Shown in pieces: positions 62,015 through 64,000 of a stretch of DNA of 64,000 bases. Made by a program: the position numbers and the translations under genes. The stretch is from Paenibacillus oenotherae (GTDB taxonomy: Bacteria; Bacillota; Bacilli; Paenibacillales; Paenibacillaceae), in the NCBI RefSeq assembly GCF_019443105.1, contig NZ_JAHZIJ010000005.1, forward strand, positions 186,001 to 250,000. The letters run 5' to 3'. The number at the start of each line of letters is the position of its first letter. Within the stretch, counting starts at the first letter, position 1. The notes below the pieces were generated by a model. The model searched no databases and had not been told where the DNA came from. It saw only the letters and a list, made by a program, of their open reading frames with translations.

Positions 62015-62779
62015 TTACGCAATGACGGCTTCAATCTTGCGCCATTGCAAACGATCCCGCATAGCGACCACAGGGCCGATCACAATCGCGACAGGACTGG
62101 AGAGCCGTGATACTTCCGGGTCACCTACGATATCAGCGAGCGTACCGACCACCGTTTGCTGCTCCTCGCGTGTCCCGCTTTGAATAAGCGCAATCGGCGT
62201 ATCTGCCGGCTTGCCATTCGCAAGCAACTGATCGATAATGAACGGCAGCTGCTGCAACCCCATCAGCACGACCAGCGTCTCCGCGCCAGCAGCCCATGCC
62301 CAATCGACACAAGCCGTATCTTTGCCCACACATTCATGACCGGTTATAACCGCAAAGGATGCAGCCAGGGTACGATGCGTCACAGGGATACCGGCATAAG
62401 CAGGCGCAGCGATGCAAGAGGAGATACCCGGTACAATCTCGAATTCAACTCCCCGTTCCGCCAGATAGGCCGCCTCTTCTCCACCGCGGCCGAACACGAA
62501 CGGATCCCCGCCCTTGAGCCGTGTCACCGTCAGACCGCGCATTGCACGATCCGCGATCAGAGCGTTGATATCCTCTTGCTTCATTGAATGATGTCCGGAT
62601 GCCTTGCCTACATACAGCAGCTCTGCGCCAGAATGAGCTTCCTTCACAAGCTCCTCGGATACAAGACGGTCATACACAATGACGTCCGCAAGTCGAATCG
62701 TTTCCAGCCCGCGAAGCGTAATCAGCTTCGGGTCTCCCGGTCCAGCGCCGGTCAGATACACTTTACCGTACATATACAC
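62015..62779 (-). CDS. cobA: Uroporphyrinogen-III C-methyltransferase (SUMT)
   Basis: 254 residues. Adds two methyl groups to uroporphyrinogen III to give precorrin-2, the precursor of siroheme. Motifs: YLTGAGPGDPKLITLRG at the start, YDRLVSEELV, GKASGHHSMKQEDIN, RLKGGDPFVFGRGGEE, PGISSCIAAPAYAGIPVTHR and LVVLMGLQQLP. GTG start at 62779 or ATG at 62773, with GAGGAG upstream. It lies downstream of hemD and nirD, so it supplies siroheme for the nitrite reductase, like B. subtilis nasF. A strong terminator ends the operon. Confidence 0.96.
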   Translation of the reverse strand: MYMYGKVYLTGAGPGDPKLITLRGLETIRLADVIVYDRLVSEELVKEAHSGAELLYVGKASGHHSMKQEDINALIADRAMRGLTVTRLKGGDPFVFGRGGEEAAYLAERGVEFEIVPGISSCIAAPAYAGIPVTHRTLAASFAVITGHECVGKDTACVDWAWAAGAETLVVLMGLQQLPFIIDQLLANGKPADTPIALIQSGTREEQQTVVGTLADIVGDPEVSRLSSPVAIVIGPVVAMRDRLQWRKIEAVIA

Positions 62780-62842
62780 CCACGCTCCTCGATCGCTTTT
62801 TATCCGAATATAGTAAGCAGAACCCGCTCATTCCGCCATTCC

Positions 62843-63676
62843 TTAAATGCTGCCGGAATCGGGCTCATCAGAGCCGCCTCCGAAAAATTTGCTCATCGCA
62901 ACCACCATGCTGCCCATCCGTTCTTCCTCAGGGAACAGCACCCGCTCCACGCCTTCCTCATATACCGCTTCTGCCGTCACTTTCCCGACAGCAACTGCAA
63001 GCACACGGCTGGCAAATGCATCGCGCACAGCCTCCAGCTGGCCCATCCGTGCAGCGCAGCCCATCACATATCGCACCTGGACCGTACTCGTCATCGTTAC
63101 CGCATCCACCTTGCCCGTCACGATCTCATCGATGAGACGCTCTACAACGTCGCCCTCTGGCGGAATATGCCGATAGGGCAGCAATTCCTCGCATACCGCG
63201 CCTCTCTCGGCAAGCACGCCCGTCAGCCTCGGGGCAGGATCTCCATACAGCTGCAGCGCCACACGGCTTCCCAGCAGATCATAAGACTCCAGAGCCCGCA
63301 GCAGCCCTCTCGTCGTACCGTCGTCGTCCCGAACCTCCGGCGTCAACCCAAGCTTGCGCAGCACATTCACAGTCTTGTAGCCTCTTGCGCCAAGCTTCAT
63401 CGACTTCAGAGCGCCAAGAAAGCTCTCAGCCAAGCCCAGCTTCTCGGCCGTTTGCAGCAACGCCTCTGTCCCAACACCCGTCGTGAGAATCAGCCAATCC
63501 GCCGGCTGGTCAATAAGCGCCCTTAATTGATCCTCGATAAAACTGTCGTCCAGAAAAACCGTCCCTTGTGCCGGCCTTAATACGGTCTCTCCACCAAATT
63601 TATTAATCATGCGGCTCAATTCGTCCGCTTTGCGCGGTCCGGTCACGGCAATAATTTTGCCTTCCAATCGACCCAT
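62843..63676 (-). CDS. hemD: Uroporphyrinogen-III synthase
   Basis: 277 residues of the HemD fold, which closes the tetrapyrrole ring from hydroxymethylbilane with inversion of ring D. Sequence conservation in this family is low; signals are IAVTGPRKADELSRMI at the start, ADWLILTTGVGTEALL, RGYKTVNVLRKLG, VALQLYGDP, PYRHIPPE, and DAVTMTSTVQVRYV. GGGGGG precedes the ATG by about 7 nt. Its place between nirD and cobA suggests that it is the copy dedicated to siroheme supply; a housekeeping hemD would be expected elsewhere. Confidence 0.92.
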   Translation of the reverse strand: MGRLEGKIIAVTGPRKADELSRMINKFGGETVLRPAQGTVFLDDSFIEDQLRALIDQPADWLILTTGVGTEALLQTAEKLGLAESFLGALKSMKLGARGYKTVNVLRKLGLTPEVRDDDGTTRGLLRALESYDLLGSRVALQLYGDPAPRLTGVLAERGAVCEELLPYRHIPPEGDVVERLIDEIVTGKVDAVTMTSTVQVRYVMGCAARMGQLEAVRDAFASRVLAVAVGKVTAEAVYEEGVERVLFPEEERMGSMVVAMSKFFGGGSDEPDSGSI

Positions 63677-63725
63677 GCCCGGATCCCCCCTTGAAGTAAT
63701 ATCTATCTATATATAATAACCTGTG

Positions 63726-64000
63726 TTAGGACACTTTGGAATGCACTTCGCTCATCACCAGCACGACATTGCCGCTCGCGTCCACATGAGCAGGAAAAGT
63801 CGTCACGCAGCCTTCATCCGGCGACTGTACAACGCCATCCTGCAGATCGATCTTCCAATCATGCAGCGGGCAATATACATGGTGGTCACAGACGATTCCT
63901 TCCGACAGCTTCCCTTGCTTATGCGGACAGCTGTTCTCCACCGCCTTGACTTCGCCATCCGACAGCTTGAACAGAGCCAGCTCCAGCTCACCGAGACGGA
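63726..64000 (-). CDS. nirD: Nitrite reductase small subunit (Rieske), 3' part; cut by window edge
   Basis: The frame is open to the right edge, so the N-terminus is missing. The visible ~91 residues contain the Rieske pair: [14 protein letters not shown] (CxH) and [12 protein letters not shown] (CxxH), then [13 protein letters not shown]. It is the small subunit of assimilatory NADH nitrite reductase (NasE in Bacillus), transferring electrons within the NirBD complex. The large subunit nirB is expected just beyond the edge. Downstream hemD and cobA supply siroheme. Confidence 0.93.
   Translation of the reverse strand, partial: RLGELELALFKLSDGEVKAVENSCPHKQGKLSEGIVCDHHVYCPLHDWKIDLQDGVVQSPDEGCVTTFPAHVDASGNVVLVMSEVHSKVS

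Noticed and set aside
1-64000. tRNA, rRNA, prophage or insertion-sequence genes
   Set aside because: None recognised: no transposase or integrase motifs, no phage structural genes and no cloverleaf or rRNA sequence seen by eye. A tRNAscan/ISfinder run would settle it.

Overview
The window looks like a spore-forming, mid-GC Firmicute of the Paenibacillus type. The order prfA-prmC-spoIIR-ywlC-mntP-ywlE-rpiB-ywlG-glyA (about 29.0 to 19.7 kb, all on the minus strand) is the conserved Bacillales 'ywl' block. spoIIR marks an endospore former. The very long cytosolic multi-HAMP histidine kinase, the copper-amine-oxidase-type 'stalk' proteins and the many TTG/GTG starts with strong Shine-Dalgarno sites also fit Paenibacillaceae. 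Almost everything is read leftwards.

1-19.5 kb: a hybrid biosynthetic cluster follows glyA directly. In transcription order it has an FAD-dependent phytoene-desaturase-like oxidoreductase with its own near-consensus promoter, an NRPS (A-PCP-C-A-PCP plus a C-domain remnant), a free-standing acyltransferase, and three PKS proteins. The two complete PKS proteins are KS-DH-KR-ACP without an integrated AT; the third runs off the left edge. This is trans-AT architecture. The two A domains are nearly identical and share a glycine-like specificity code, which suggests a Gly(-Gly)-primed unsaturated polyketide.

19.6-30.6 kb: core housekeeping genes (glyA, ywlG, rpiB, ywlE, mntP, ywlC, spoIIR, prmC, prfA, ychF) with three repeat tracts between them: a degenerate ~31-bp array running into the end of spoIIR, a 50-bp array of CCTGC-N6-GCAGG hairpins, and a 7-bp microsatellite.

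30.6-41.1 kb: a tightly overlapping surface operon (mannosyltransferase-like membrane protein, GT2, DUF2304, stalk/PKD protein), an OmpR-type two-component system, two uncharacterised membrane or exported proteins, two very small genes, thioredoxin, an Rrf2 regulator with a clear promoter/operator, and a DUF72 protein.

41.1-51.4 kb: a 1904-residue hybrid kinase with nine tandem 92-residue HAMP repeats, a second REC-HK hybrid kinase, a FrnE/DsbA-like protein, a small protein kinase, and a TetR-SMR-SMR efflux operon.

51.6-61.9 kb: intracellular alpha-glucan degradation (GH13 behind an attenuator-like leader; LacI regulator plus GH15 in an operon), a lipoprotein NagZ-type GH3, a CDF zinc exporter with a candidate ArsR-type operator, an alpha/beta hydrolase, a lipoprotein and an AlkD-like protein.

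61.9-64 kb: siroheme and nitrite-assimilation genes (SUMT, HemD, NirD; nirD is cut by the right edge).

The most unusual items are the trans-AT/NRPS cluster with duplicated A domains, the hairpin family that shares the same 61/50-nt register at two loci 30 kb apart, an unannotated signal-peptide microgene behind a near-perfect promoter, and the attenuator in front of the GH13 gene.
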